A model generated the notes under the pieces. That model saw nothing but the letters and a program-made list of their open reading frames with translations. It was not told the origin of the DNA and ran no database searches. Source: Pseudomonas sp. H3(2019) (GTDB lineage Bacteria > Pseudomonadota > Gammaproteobacteria > Pseudomonadales > Pseudomonadaceae). Taken from it: a stretch of DNA of 64,000 nt. This document shows positions 33,673 to 43,045 of this stretch, one piece after another. A program made the position numbers and the translations under genes. The DNA lies in contig NZ_VMSG01000016.1 of NCBI RefSeq assembly GCF_007713465.1, positions 62,001 through 126,000 of the forward strand, written 5' to 3'. How positions within the stretch are numbered: the stretch's first letter is position 1; every line of letters starts with the position of its first letter.

Positions 33673-34752
33673 ATGGCCAAACCTGGATTTCGCCTCGCGC
33701 TGTTTGCCACCTTGCTGGCACTGATTGTCGTCTTGCTGGGGGCCTATACCCGGCTGACCCACGCTGGCCTTGGTTGCCCGGACTGGCCAGGTTGCTACGG
33801 GTTTATCAGCGTGCCGAAGAGTGAAGCCCAACTGGCCCATGCCGAGCTGCATTTTCCAGACACGCCGGTGGTTGCCCACAAGGGCTGGAACGAGATGATT
33901 CACCGCTATTTCGCCGGCACCCTTGGCTTGCTGATTGTGTTGCTGGCGGCGCGTTCCTGGACTCATCGCCATCATCTGGACCAACCCCTGAAGCTGCCGT
34001 TGTTCTTGCTGGCGGTGGTGTTTGCCCAAGCGGCCTTTGGCATGTGGACGGTCACCCTCAAGCTCTGGCCGCAGGTGGTGACGGGACATTTGCTGGGTGG
34101 CTTTGCGACCTTGAGCCTGCTGTTTCTGCTGACCTTGCGCTTGTCCGGTGTATTGCCGGCGCTGATCGTGCCGCGACGTTTGCAGTACTGGGCGACGGCC
34201 GGGTTGTTGTTGGTGATCGGGCAGATCGCTCTCGGCGGCTGGGTCAGTGCCAACTACGCGGCGGTGGCCTGTATCGACTTCCCCACTTGTCACGGGCAAT
34301 GGTTGCCACCGGCTGATTTCGCCAACGGCTTTCACCTGACCCAACACATCGGCCCCAATTACCTCGGCGGGCAGCTCGACAGCGATGCGCGCACGGCGAT
34401 CCACCTGACTCACCGCATTGGCGCGTTGCTGGTCACGCTGGTGCTGCTGGGGCTGGCCTGGCAGCTCAAAGTCGTTGGTATGACCCGACTCGCCGGGTTG
34501 GTGCTGGGGGCATTGGCGGTGCAGATCACCCTGGGCATCAGCAATGTGCTGTTTCACCTGCCGTTGCCGGTGGCCGTTGCCCATAACGCGGGCGGCGCGG
34601 CGCTGTTGCTGACGATGGTGCTGGTCAACTATCACGCACGAACCAGCCTGGTTCGAGTCAGGCAGCAGACGCCCGGGCGCTGGCGCTTCAGCCCGCGTAA
34701 ACACACGGCCGGGCCGATAACAATAAAAGGAGAAATGCCATGGCGACTCTGA
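33673..34752 (+). CDS. ctaA: Haem A synthase
   Basis: Converts haem O to haem A by oxidising the C8 methyl group. The 359-residue protein has about eight membrane helices in two four-helix halves. Conserved histidines occur in TRLTHAGLGCPDWPGCYG, NEMIHRYFAGTLGL, HLTHRIGALLVT and VAHNAGGAAL (pieces). A cysteine pair in GLGCPDWPGC and another in VACIDFPTC match the Cox15/CtaA family. It overlaps ctaB by 13 bases. Confidence 0.95.
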   Translation: MAKPGFRLALFATLLALIVVLLGAYTRLTHAGLGCPDWPGCYGFISVPKSEAQLAHAELHFPDTPVVAHKGWNEMIHRYFAGTLGLLIVLLAARSWTHRHHLDQPLKLPLFLLAVVFAQAAFGMWTVTLKLWPQVVTGHLLGGFATLSLLFLLTLRLSGVLPALIVPRRLQYWATAGLLLVIGQIALGGWVSANYAAVACIDFPTCHGQWLPPADFANGFHLTQHIGPNYLGGQLDSDARTAIHLTHRIGALLVTLVLLGLAWQLKVVGMTRLAGLVLGALAVQITLGISNVLFHLPLPVAVAHNAGGAALLLTMVLVNYHARTSLVRVRQQTPGRWRFSPRKHTAGPITIKGEMPWRL

Positions 34753-35639
34753 TCGGCGAACGACGGCGCCAAGCGATCTGGCGTGACTATCTGGAGCTGA
34801 CCAAACCGAAAGTCGTGGTGTTGATGCTGATCACTTCGCTGGTCGGTATGTTCCTCGCCACGCGTGCCGGGGTGCCGTGGACGGTGCTGGTGTTCGGCAA
34901 TCTGGGGATTGGTCTGTGCGCGGGTGGCGCGGCGGCGGTCAACCATGTGGTGGACCGGCGGATTGACGCGGTGATGGCGCGCACGCACAAGCGGCCACTG
35001 GCCGAAGGCCGGGTTTCACCGACCGCCGCATTGACCTTCGCGCTGTTGCTGGCGGTGGCCGGGCAAACCTTGTTACTGGCCTTTACCAACCCGCTGACGG
35101 CGTGGCTGACCCTCGCCTCGCTGCTGGGCTATGCGGTGGTCTACACCGGGTTTCTCAAGCGGGCGACGCCGCAGAACATCGTTATCGGCGGACTGGCCGG
35201 CGCTGCACCGCCACTGTTGGGTTGGGTCGCCGCCACCGGGCATGTCAGCGCCGAACCGCTGCTGCTGGTGCTGATTATCTTTGCCTGGACCCCGCCACAC
35301 TTCTGGGCGCTGGCGATTCACCGCAAGGAGGAGTACGCCAAGGCCGATATTCCCATGCTGCCGGTGACCCATGGTGAGCATTACACCAAGATCCACATCC
35401 TGCTTTACACCTTTGCCCTGCTGGCCGTGAGCTTGATGCCCTATGTCATTCACATGAGCGGCTTGCTGTACCTGGTTTGCGCTCTGGGACTGGGCGCGAG
35501 GTTTCTGCAATGGGCCGTGGTGCTGTACCGTGGCACTCAGCCGCACGCGGCGATCAACACCTTCAAGTACTCTATTTACTACTTGTTCCTGCTGTTTATC
35601 GCCCTGCTCGTAGACCACTACTTATTGTTGAACCTATGA
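34740..35639 (+). CDS. cyoE: Protohaem IX farnesyltransferase (haem O synthase)
   Basis: Also called CtaB; it attaches farnesyl to haem b, giving haem O for CtaA. The 299-residue UbiA-type prenyltransferase has the polyprenyl-diphosphate motifs NHVVDRRIDAVMART (N-x3-D-x3-D) near residue 65 and the loop before HFWALAIHRKEEYAKADIPM (split only in reading). About eight membrane helices are present. AAAGGAGAAATGCC precedes the ATG, which lies inside the end of ctaA. It overlaps the SCO1 gene by four bases. Confidence 0.96.
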   Translation: MATLIGERRRQAIWRDYLELTKPKVVVLMLITSLVGMFLATRAGVPWTVLVFGNLGIGLCAGGAAAVNHVVDRRIDAVMARTHKRPLAEGRVSPTAALTFALLLAVAGQTLLLAFTNPLTAWLTLASLLGYAVVYTGFLKRATPQNIVIGGLAGAAPPLLGWVAATGHVSAEPLLLVLIIFAWTPPHFWALAIHRKEEYAKADIPMLPVTHGEHYTKIHILLYTFALLAVSLMPYVIHMSGLLYLVCALGLGARFLQWAVVLYRGTQPHAAINTFKYSIYYLFLLFIALLVDHYLLLNL

Positions 35640-36271
35640 CCCGAACCCAGAAAACCGTCTTCATTCTTGTTGCCCTGATCGCGCTGGTCCTGGGGCTTAC
35701 CGTCAACAAAGTACTGTCCGGCAAAGGCCAGGGCGATACGACTGCACTGATCGACGCCGGGATTATCCTGTTGCCGCAAAGCCGCAACTTGCCGGACGTG
35801 CAGATGACCAATCAGGACGGCCAACCGGTCACGGTCAATGCATTGAAAGGTAAGTGGAGCCTGCTGTTCTTTGGTTACACCTTCTGCCCGGACATCTGCC
35901 CGACCACCCTGGCACAACTACGGCAGATCAAGAGCGAGCTGCCAGCGGACGCGGTCGACAAGTTGCAGATCATTCTGGTCAGCGTCGACCCGAACCGCGA
36001 CACCCCCAAGCAGCTCAAGCAGTACCTGGGTTACTTCGATCCGCAGTTTGTCGGCCTGACACCGGCTTCGGTCGAAGACCTGCAGAAAGTCGCCAATGCG
36101 GTGAGCATTCCGTTCATCCCGGCGGACACCAGCAAACCCAACTACACCGTCGACCACAGCGGCAACCTGGCGGTGATCGGGCCTGACGGCACCCAGCGCG
36201 GGTTCATTCGTGCACCGTTGAACAACACGAAACTGGTGGCCCAGTTGCCGGTGATGCTCAAGCGTCAATAA
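35636..36271 (+). CDS. SCO1/SenC copper chaperone
   Basis: A 211-residue membrane-anchored thioredoxin-fold protein that delivers copper to the CuA site of CoxB. An N-terminal helix (residues ~7-25) is followed by the copper motif CPDIC in FGYTFCPDICPTTL and a later histidine in YTVDHSGN. The ATG overlaps the cyoE stop (ATGA). It closes the cox gene set, and a REPIN pair follows. Confidence 0.94.
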   Translation: MTRTQKTVFILVALIALVLGLTVNKVLSGKGQGDTTALIDAGIILLPQSRNLPDVQMTNQDGQPVTVNALKGKWSLLFFGYTFCPDICPTTLAQLRQIKSELPADAVDKLQIILVSVDPNRDTPKQLKQYLGYFDPQFVGLTPASVEDLQKVANAVSIPFIPADTSKPNYTVDHSGNLAVIGPDGTQRGFIRAPLNNTKLVAQLPVMLKRQ

Positions 36272-36286
36272 CACCGCAAATCCCAA

Positions 36287-36376
36287 TGTGGGAGCGAGCC
36301 TGCTCGCGATAGCGGACTGACATTCAAGATCGATGTTGGCAGTGATGGCCCCATCGCGAGCAGGCTCGCTCCCACA
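36287..36376. repeat. REPIN-like inverted pair
   Basis: TGTGGGAGCGAGCCTGCTCGCGATAGCGG and its inverted counterpart CCATCGCGAGCAGGCTCGCTCCCACA flank a ~35-nt spacer (given here as short arms). It lies between convergent SCO1 and metQ, at the point where gene order departs from PAO1. Confidence 0.9.
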
Positions 36377-36395
36377 GGGGTGGTGTTTCAGGCAT

Positions 36396-36429
36396 AAAAA
36401 ATGGGGCGCAATGAATGCGCCCCATTTTT
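36396..36429 (-). terminator. Intrinsic terminator of metNIQ
   Basis: On the reverse strand AAATGGGGCGCA, a short loop, then TGCGCCCCATTT and a T-run. It lies 15 nt after the metQ stop. The A-run on the other side makes it potentially bidirectional. Confidence 0.88.
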
Positions 36430-36444
36430 CGTTACATCAGCAGA

Positions 36445-37218
36445 TCAGAACGCCGGCAACACCGCGCCTTTGTACTTCTCCAGAATGAACGCCCTCACTT
36501 CCGGGCTGTGCAGGGCAGCAATCAGTTTCTTCATCGCGTCGCTGTCCTTGTCGTCCGGGCGGGCGACCAGGATGTTCACGTAAGGCGAGTCCTTGCCTTC
36601 GATTACCAGCGCGTCCTTGGACGGATCGAGCTTGGCTTCCAGCGCGTAGTTGGTGTTGATCAGCGCCAGGTCGACCTGGGTCAGCACACGCGGGATGGTC
36701 GCGGCTTCCAGTTCACGGAACTTCAGGTCTTTGGTGTTCTCGGTGATGTCCTTGACGGTCGACAGGATGTTTTTCGAATCCTTCAACTTGATCAGGCCAG
36801 CCTTCTCCAGCAGCAACAGCGCACGGCCGCCGTTGGTGGCATCGTTCGGGATCACCACGTTGGCGCCGCCTGGCAGTTCAGCGAGGGTCTTGTACTTGCT
36901 GGAGTACGCGCCCAGCGGCTCCAGGTGCACGCCGGCAACGCTCACCAGGTGTGTGCCCTTGGCTTTGTTGAACTCATCGAGGTATGGCTGGTGCTGGAAG
37001 AAGTTGGCGTCCAGGCGTTTCTCGGCAACCTGTACGTTCGGCTGCACGTAGTCGGTGAACACCTTGACCTTGAGGTCGACGCCTTCTTTGGCCAGTGCCG
37101 GTTTCACGAACTCGAGGATTTCCGCGTGCGGAACCGGGCTGGCAGCGACGGTCAGGGTTTCAGCGGCCTGAGTGGAGAACGCTGCAACGGCAGCGAGCGC
37201 GACGAGTAGTTTTTTCAT
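36445..37218 (-). CDS. metQ: D-methionine ABC transporter substrate-binding protein
   Basis: A 257-residue periplasmic protein of the NlpA/MetQ family with a signal peptide cleaved near STQA-A (residue 19). Family blocks include PVPHAEILEF, FFQHQPYLDEFN and IPNDATNGGRALLLLE. Unlike E. coli MetQ there is no lipobox cysteine, so it should be a soluble periplasmic protein. It is the last gene of metN-metI-metQ. Family members bind D- or L-methionine; other Pseudomonas carry several paralogues, so the exact ligand is uncertain. Confidence 0.93.
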   Translation of the reverse strand: MKKLLVALAAVAAFSTQAAETLTVAASPVPHAEILEFVKPALAKEGVDLKVKVFTDYVQPNVQVAEKRLDANFFQHQPYLDEFNKAKGTHLVSVAGVHLEPLGAYSSKYKTLAELPGGANVVIPNDATNGGRALLLLEKAGLIKLKDSKNILSTVKDITENTKDLKFRELEAATIPRVLTQVDLALINTNYALEAKLDPSKDALVIEGKDSPYVNILVARPDDKDSDAMKKLIAALHSPEVRAFILEKYKGAVLPAF

Positions 37219-37279
37219 TCAGCAAACTCCTTGTGAGGCGCCCTTTCGGGCGTCTGCCAGCCGTGGCCGGCGATTGCAT

Positions 37280-37954
37280 TTATTTTCGGGAAAAGTGCAC
37301 CACCAGCTTATCGCCGACGGTTTGCAGAACCTGGACCAACACCAGCAGCAACACTACGGTCACCACCATCACGTCAGTCTGAAAACGTTGGTAACCGAAG
37401 CGGATCGCCAAGTCACCCAAACCACCAGCGCCGACCACACCAGCCATGGCGGTGTAGGACACCAGCGTAATCGCAGTCACCGTGATCGCTGCGAAAATGC
37501 CTGGGCGGGCTTCCGGCAGCAAGGCATTGGTGATGATCTGGCGAGTGGTCGCGCCCATGGCCTGGGTCGCTTCGATGATGCCGCGATCGACTTCACGCAG
37601 GGCAGTTTCCACCAGGCGGGCGAAGAACGGCGTAGCGCCGACTACCAGCGGCGGAATCGCCCCGCCGACACCCAGCGAGGTGCCGGTAATCAATACGGTG
37701 AACGGAATCATCACGATCAGCAGAATGATGAACGGCAGCGAACGCAGGATATTCACGATCAGCGACAGCAGCGCGTAAACGCCTTTGGCTTCGAGCAACT
37801 GGCGCGGGCTGCAGAGGAACAGCAACACGCCCAGCGGCAGGCCGAGCAGTACGGTGAACAACAGCGAACCACCGAGCATCAGAAAGGTGTCGCCAGTAGC
37901 CAGCCAGATTTCGAACCAGTCGATATTGGCGAAGAAACTCATCAGGGCTTCCAT
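37280..37954 (-). CDS. metI: Methionine ABC transporter permease
   Basis: A 224-residue inner-membrane permease with five to six helices and the ABC-coupling EAA-like loop EATQAMGATTRQIITNALLPEA. Its ATG overlaps the metN stop by one base (TAATG), implying coupled translation. It works as a dimer with two MetN ATPases and MetQ. Confidence 0.95.
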   Translation of the reverse strand: MEALMSFFANIDWFEIWLATGDTFLMLGGSLLFTVLLGLPLGVLLFLCSPRQLLEAKGVYALLSLIVNILRSLPFIILLIVMIPFTVLITGTSLGVGGAIPPLVVGATPFFARLVETALREVDRGIIEATQAMGATTRQIITNALLPEARPGIFAAITVTAITLVSYTAMAGVVGAGGLGDLAIRFGYQRFQTDVMVVTVVLLLVLVQVLQTVGDKLVVHFSRK

Positions 37955-38961
37955 TAACGCAGCACCTCCATGTGGACGTCAGCTGCGGTGAAGCGGGCAA
38001 ACGCCGCGTCCATGTCGCCGCCGGTGACCGCCAGGGTCAATTGTCCGTAGGGGACGTCTTTGATGCGGTCGATACGACCGGCGAGGATGCTGTAGTCCAC
38101 ACCCGTTTCGCGGGCGACGGTGCCCAGCAACGGCGCGTAGGTCGCGTCGCCCTGGAAGGTCAGGCGCACGATACGGCCCGGCACGTGAGCGAAGTCGTCG
38201 CGCTGTTCGCTTTCGTCGATTTGCTCGTCCTCCTGCACGAAACGCTTGGTGGTCGGGTGCTTCGGGTGCAGGAACACGTCGGCCACCGGACCTTGCTCGA
38301 CAATCACGCCAGCGTCCATCACGGCGACCTGGTCGCAGACCCGGCGAATCACGTCCATTTCATGGGTGATCAGCACAATGGTCAGGTTCAGCTCACGGTT
38401 GATCTCGGCCAACAGTTGCAGGACCGACGCGGTGGTTTGCGGATCGAGGGCGCTGGTGGCTTCGTCACACAGCAGGATTTTCGGCTTGGTCGCCAGGGCG
38501 CGGGCAATGCCGACGCGCTGCTTCTGGCCGCCGGACAGCTGCGCTGGGTATTTCTTTGCGTGGTCGGACAGGCCGACGCGAGCGAGCAACTCCGCCACTC
38601 GTAGGTCGATCTCGCTGCGCGACAGTTCACCGGCCAGGGTCAGCGGCAACGCGACGTTGTCGGCAACGGTCTTGGAGGCCAGCAGGTTGAAGTGCTGGAA
38701 GATCATCCCGACTTGCTGGCGGAAGCGGCGTAGCGCATTGGCGTCCAGTGCGGTGACTTCTTCGCCATCGACGATGATCTTGCCGCCGCTGGAGTCTTCC
38801 AGGCGGTTGATCAGGCGCAACAGGGTACTTTTTCCCGCACCGGAATGACCGATCAGGCCGTATACCTGACCGTTCTCAATCGACAGATTGGTAGGGTGCA
38901 GCGCGGGAATATCCTTACCGGCAACGCGGTAAGTTTTATGGACGTTTTGAAACTCGATCAC
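37954..38961 (-). CDS. metN: Methionine ABC transporter ATP-binding protein
   Basis: A 335-residue ATPase with Walker A GHSGAGKST near residue 38, signature LSGGQKQR and Walker B ILLCDEATSALD. The C-terminal ~90 residues form the NIL/ACT-type domain that gives methionine-dependent inhibition in E. coli MetN. It is the first gene of metNIQ. No S-box or other riboswitch is evident upstream, and no clear MetR or MetJ site was recognised. Confidence 0.95.
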   Translation of the reverse strand: MIEFQNVHKTYRVAGKDIPALHPTNLSIENGQVYGLIGHSGAGKSTLLRLINRLEDSSGGKIIVDGEEVTALDANALRRFRQQVGMIFQHFNLLASKTVADNVALPLTLAGELSRSEIDLRVAELLARVGLSDHAKKYPAQLSGGQKQRVGIARALATKPKILLCDEATSALDPQTTASVLQLLAEINRELNLTIVLITHEMDVIRRVCDQVAVMDAGVIVEQGPVADVFLHPKHPTTKRFVQEDEQIDESEQRDDFAHVPGRIVRLTFQGDATYAPLLGTVARETGVDYSILAGRIDRIKDVPYGQLTLAVTGGDMDAAFARFTAADVHMEVLR

Positions 38962-39101
38962 GTAGCGAACCTTGTGGGGCGCGTTAGAAAAGGATCAGCG
39001 GTTAGCCGGGCGGGCATTTTAGCCTGTCCGTATAGAGGCTCTTAGCATTTATTTCGCATTCATCCAGTCATTTGGAAATAACGCGATAACCGGAAATGCA
39101 A

Positions 39102-39163
39102 AAGATCGCAGCCTGCGGCAGCTCCTACGGACCGATGTAGGCACTGCCGGAGGCTGCGATCTT
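39102..39163. repeat. 62-nt long hairpin repeat (AAGATCGCAGCCT ends)
   Basis: AAGATCGCAGCCT...AGGCTGCGATCTT outer arms with an imperfect inner stem (GCGGCAGCTCCTAC / GTAGGCACTGCCG). It lies 6 nt from the stop of the lipoprotein gene and between it and the metN start. The AAGATCGCAGCCT-type arms look like another dispersed Pseudomonas repeat, and on the reverse strand it may serve as terminator. Confidence 0.75.
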
Positions 39164-39169
39164 CTTCTT

Positions 39170-39883
39170 TTAAGGCTTATGCGGCGTCAGAACCATCTGT
39201 GCCGGGACATTGCGCAGAATCTGCCGCTCGATCTTCAGGTCGAAGTCGGCATCCAGCTTCTTCACCCGTTTGGTCAGCAGCGTGGCCAACCACGGGTAAT
39301 CTTCGGTGCGCGGCGCCTGAATGCTGACGTCGCACTGGTAACTCACCACATCGCTGGCAATCGCATCGAGTTGCCGACGCAATTGCTTGCTATCGGCGAT
39401 GTTCAGCGCAACGGTGGTGCTCTCGGCCGTTGGGTCGATGACCTTGGCGACACGCTTGGCTTCGGCGGCCTTGAGGGCGGCCTCTGCCTGGTCCAGTTCG
39501 GCTTTGCGCGCATGGCTGATGGCATTGTTGACGCCACCGGTCAGCGCCGGGGCTTTGGGCATCAACGCACGAGCCCGGCTCAGGGCCGTGGCGGCGGCAT
39601 TCACGTCACCTTTTTGCAGAACGTTCTGGCTGCGTTGCAAATAGGCTTCGGCGAGTTGCCGTTGATATTGCACCAGCGACGGGTCGTTGGGTGATTCAGC
39701 CTGCAAGGCGGCCAATTGATCTTCGGCGGTGGCCAGTTCACTGCTGGCCAGGCTTTGCTGCAGTTGCGCGATCGCCGTGGCCCGTGCGTCAGGAACTTCA
39801 GGGGCTGGCGGCGTGCTTTGGCAGGCGCCAAGTAGCAGCGAAAATGCAACAAGGAGCAGATAACGGGAGGCGAACGGCTTCAT
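39170..39883 (-). CDS. Putative lipoprotein near znuB (PA5502-type)
   Basis: A 237-residue precursor with a lipobox LLGAC near residue 20. The mature N-terminal two-thirds is alanine- and glutamine-rich helical sequence resembling TPR-like helices (LASSELATAEDQLAALQ, YLQRSQNVLQKGDVNAA). A C-terminal domain follows with one cysteine (YQCDVSIQ). The start is the ATG giving MKPFASRYLLL. It is the last gene behind zur-znuC-znuB, 37 nt after znuB, and is probably read from the same promoter. A role in zinc uptake is only suggested by position. Confidence 0.8.
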   Translation of the reverse strand: MKPFASRYLLLVAFSLLLGACQSTPPAPEVPDARATAIAQLQQSLASSELATAEDQLAALQAESPNDPSLVQYQRQLAEAYLQRSQNVLQKGDVNAAATALSRARALMPKAPALTGGVNNAISHARKAELDQAEAALKAAEAKRVAKVIDPTAESTTVALNIADSKQLRRQLDAIASDVVSYQCDVSIQAPRTEDYPWLATLLTKRVKKLDADFDLKIERQILRNVPAQMVLTPHKP

Positions 39884-39920
39884 TCCTGCGACTCTCTGAT
39901 TGCGCAAAAAACGAGCAAGT

Positions 39921-40701
39921 CTACACCCCTCGACGGGGCAGGACAAAACTCAGCAGAAACAGCGCGGCGGCAGCCACCACAATCGACGGGCCGGCCGGCG
40001 TGTCCTTGAACCACGACAGCGCCAGGCCACCGCAGACCGCGAGTATACCGAGCAAACTCGCGCCCAAGGCCATCTGCTCTGGAGAACGTGCGTGACGTTG
40101 TGCCGCAGCCGCCGGGATGATCAGCAAGGAAGTAATCAGCAGTACGCCGACGATTTTCATCGCTACCGCAATCACCACCGCAATCAACAGCATCAAGATC
40201 AGGCGCAACGCCGCCACGGGCAGGCCTTCGACGGTGGCCAGTTCTTCATGCACGGTAATCGCCAGCAATGGCCGCCATAGCGCCACCAACAGCAGCATCA
40301 CCGCCGCGCTGCCGCCGAGGATCCATGCCAGATCGGTCGGGCTGATTGCCAGCAGGTCGCCGAACAGATAGGCCATCAGGTCGATCCGCACTTCATGCAT
40401 GAAGCTTAGTACCACCAGGCCCAGAGAGAGCGTGCTCGGCGCAAGAATCCCCAACAAGGTGTCGGAGGCCAGGGGCTGGCGCTGTTGCAAGGTCACCAGC
40501 AGTACGGCCAGCAACAGGCAGCCGACAGTCACCGCGATGGTCGGGCTGACATCCAGCAGAAAACCCAGCGCCACGCCGAGTAGCGCTGCATGGGACAGGG
40601 TGTCGCCGAAATAGGCCATGCGCCGCCAGACCACGAACGATCCCAGCGGACCTGCGACGGCGGCCAGGGCCAGGCCTGCGAGCAGGGCGTACAACAGAAA
40701 A

Positions 40702-40709
<8 letters not shown>
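39921..40709 (-). CDS. znuB: Zinc ABC transporter permease
   Basis: A 262-residue inner-membrane protein of the ABC-3 family with about eight helices. Family marks include GPLGSFVVWRRMAYFGDTLSHAALLGVALG (overlapping pieces) near residue 20-50. Its ATG overlaps the end of znuC by eight bases (ATGGCTGA), so expression is coupled. The longer open frame upstream lies within znuC and is not used. Confidence 0.95.
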
Positions 40710-41486
<777 letters not shown>

Positions 41487-41487
<1 letters not shown>

Positions 41488-41969
41488 CAAGCCCCCTGGC
41501 AACCCGAGCAAAGACCGACCACTTCGACAGTCTGGCCCTCGACCACAAACCCGACTTCGCCGGCGCTGTGGATGATGGTGTCGCTGATGGATTTTTGCTC
41601 GAGTTCGATGGCCGCATGGCATTCACGGCAAATCAGGAACTGGCCCTGGTGGGCGTGCCCCGGATGATTGCAGCCAACGAAGGCGTTGAGCGAGGAAATG
41701 CGGTGGACCAGGCCGTTATCCAGCAGGAAATCCAGCGCGCGATACACCGTCGGCGGCGCGGCGCGGCGGCCATCCTGCTCGCTGAGTACCGCCAGAATGT
41801 CGTAGGCGCCCAACGGCTTGTGGCTTTGCCAGACCAGTTCCAGCACCCGCCGACGCAACGCGGTCAGGCGCAAGCCTAGACGTGCGCAAATGACATCGGC
41901 CTCGGACAATGCGCTGTGCACGCAGTGAGAGTGGTCGTGGGGACGGCTGGCTAGCGGTGTTTTAGGCAT
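41487..41969 (-). CDS. zur: Zinc uptake regulator (Fur family)
   Basis: A 160-residue repressor with an N-terminal winged helix (recognition region around PPTVYRALDFLLDNGLVH) and a zinc-binding C-terminal half. The structural cysteine pairs are in LICRECHAA and GLCSGCQ; the histidines in CNHPGHAHQGQ are probable sensory ligands. It heads zur-znuC-znuB and is divergent from znuA, with a Zur-like box between them. Zn-loaded Zur should repress both directions. Confidence 0.94.
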
Positions 41970-41995
41970 GAGCGGCGACGCGTTTTGTGAGAGAC

Positions 41996-42008
41996 GTTAT
42001 TATGTTAC
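41996..42008. promoter_or_regulatory. Probable Zur operator
   Basis: GTTATTATGTTAC matches the GTTATANTATAAC-type Zur consensus at ten of thirteen positions. It lies in the 66-bp gap between divergent zur and znuA. The match was made by eye. Confidence 0.6.
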
Positions 42009-42035
42009 CCGTTCTCGCCTCTTTGAGTGGTCATC

Positions 42036-42956
42036 GTGCCCAGACTTTTTGCCATTTTTGTCACATTTACTGCCAGTTTATTCGCGATCAACGCCGCTCA
42101 TGCCGAGGTGAACGTGCTGACCAGCATCAAGCCCCTGCAGCTGATTGCTGCTGCGGTACAGGATGGTGTCGGGGTTCCCGAGGTCTTGCTGCCGCCGGGT
42201 GCGTCGCCGCATAACTACGCCTTGCGTCCTTCCGACGTACGGAAGGTACAGTCGGTGGAGCTGCTCTACTGGATCGGCCCGGACATGGAGGGTTTCCTTC
42301 CGCGCGTGCTCAAAGGTCGTAGCCTGCCGTCGGTTGCCGTGCAGGAGCTGCCGGGTCTGAAACTGCGGCGCTTCGCCGAAGACAGCCACTCTCACGCAGA
42401 AGAGGCCGACGAGCACGATCACGACCACCGCCCTGGCAGTCTCGATGCCCACCTCTGGCTGTCACCGGTCAATGCGCGGGTGATCGCGGCAAAAATCGCC
42501 ACTGACTTGAGTGCTGCGGATCCGGCCAATGCGCCGCGCTATCGGAGCAACCTCAAGGCGTTCGATGAGCGCCTGGACGCGTTGGACCTGCGCTTGAAAG
42601 CGCGTCTGATCGGTATCGCGGGCAAACCTTACTTCGTGTTCCATGAAGCGTTCGACTACTTCGAAGACGCTTACGGCCTCAAGCACACCGGCGTGTTCAG
42701 CGTGGCTGCAGAAGTGCAGCCAGGCGCCCAACACGTTGCGGCGATGCGCTCGCGCTTGCAGGATGTCGGCAAGACTTGCGTGTTCAGTGAACCACCGTTG
42801 CGCCCACGCCTGGCCGAGACGCTGGTGGCCGGTTTGCCGGTGAAACTGGCGGAGCTGGATGCGTTGGGCGGCTACACGCCGGCGACGGCTCGGGGCTATG
42901 AGCAGGTGCTGGAGAAGTTGGGGAATGATTTGGCGGGGTGTCTGGAGTCGCTTTAA
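42036..42956 (+). CDS. znuA: High-affinity zinc-binding periplasmic protein
   Basis: A 306-residue precursor with a signal peptide cut near AHA-E (residue 23). Zinc ligands are recognisable as histidines in GASPHNYALRPS, DAHLWLSPVN and FVFHEAFDYF. The flexible His/Asp/Glu loop (SHSHAEEADEHDHDH) near residue 125 is typical of zinc ZnuA. The start is GTG at 42036 (MPRLFAIF) with GAGTGG five bases upstream; a GTG three codons earlier is the alternative. It delivers zinc to ZnuBC encoded on the other strand. Confidence 0.94.
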   Translation: MPRLFAIFVTFTASLFAINAAHAEVNVLTSIKPLQLIAAAVQDGVGVPEVLLPPGASPHNYALRPSDVRKVQSVELLYWIGPDMEGFLPRVLKGRSLPSVAVQELPGLKLRRFAEDSHSHAEEADEHDHDHRPGSLDAHLWLSPVNARVIAAKIATDLSAADPANAPRYRSNLKAFDERLDALDLRLKARLIGIAGKPYFVFHEAFDYFEDAYGLKHTGVFSVAAEVQPGAQHVAAMRSRLQDVGKTCVFSEPPLRPRLAETLVAGLPVKLAELDALGGYTPATARGYEQVLEKLGNDLAGCLESL

Positions 42957-42976
42957 CTCCGGGATATGCGTCGCCT

Positions 42977-43042
42977 CCATCGCGAGCAAGCTCGCTCCCA
43001 CGGGATTTTCGCTGTCCATGTGGGAGCGAGCTTGCTCGCGAT
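42977..43042. repeat. REP doublet between znuA and thrB
   Basis: CATCGCGAGCAAGCTCGCTCCCA and its inverted partner TGGGAGCGAGCTTGCTCGCGATG flank an 18-nt spacer. The core is AAGC/GCTT rather than the AGGC/GCCT of the other pairs, so it is a distinct subfamily. It lies between convergent genes. Confidence 0.85.
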
Positions 43043-43045
43043 GCT

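Noticed and set aside
38962..39101. A methionine riboswitch or MetJ/MetR site upstream of metN
   Set aside because: No SAM-riboswitch helices or clear TGAA-N5-TTCA pattern could be recognised by eye.
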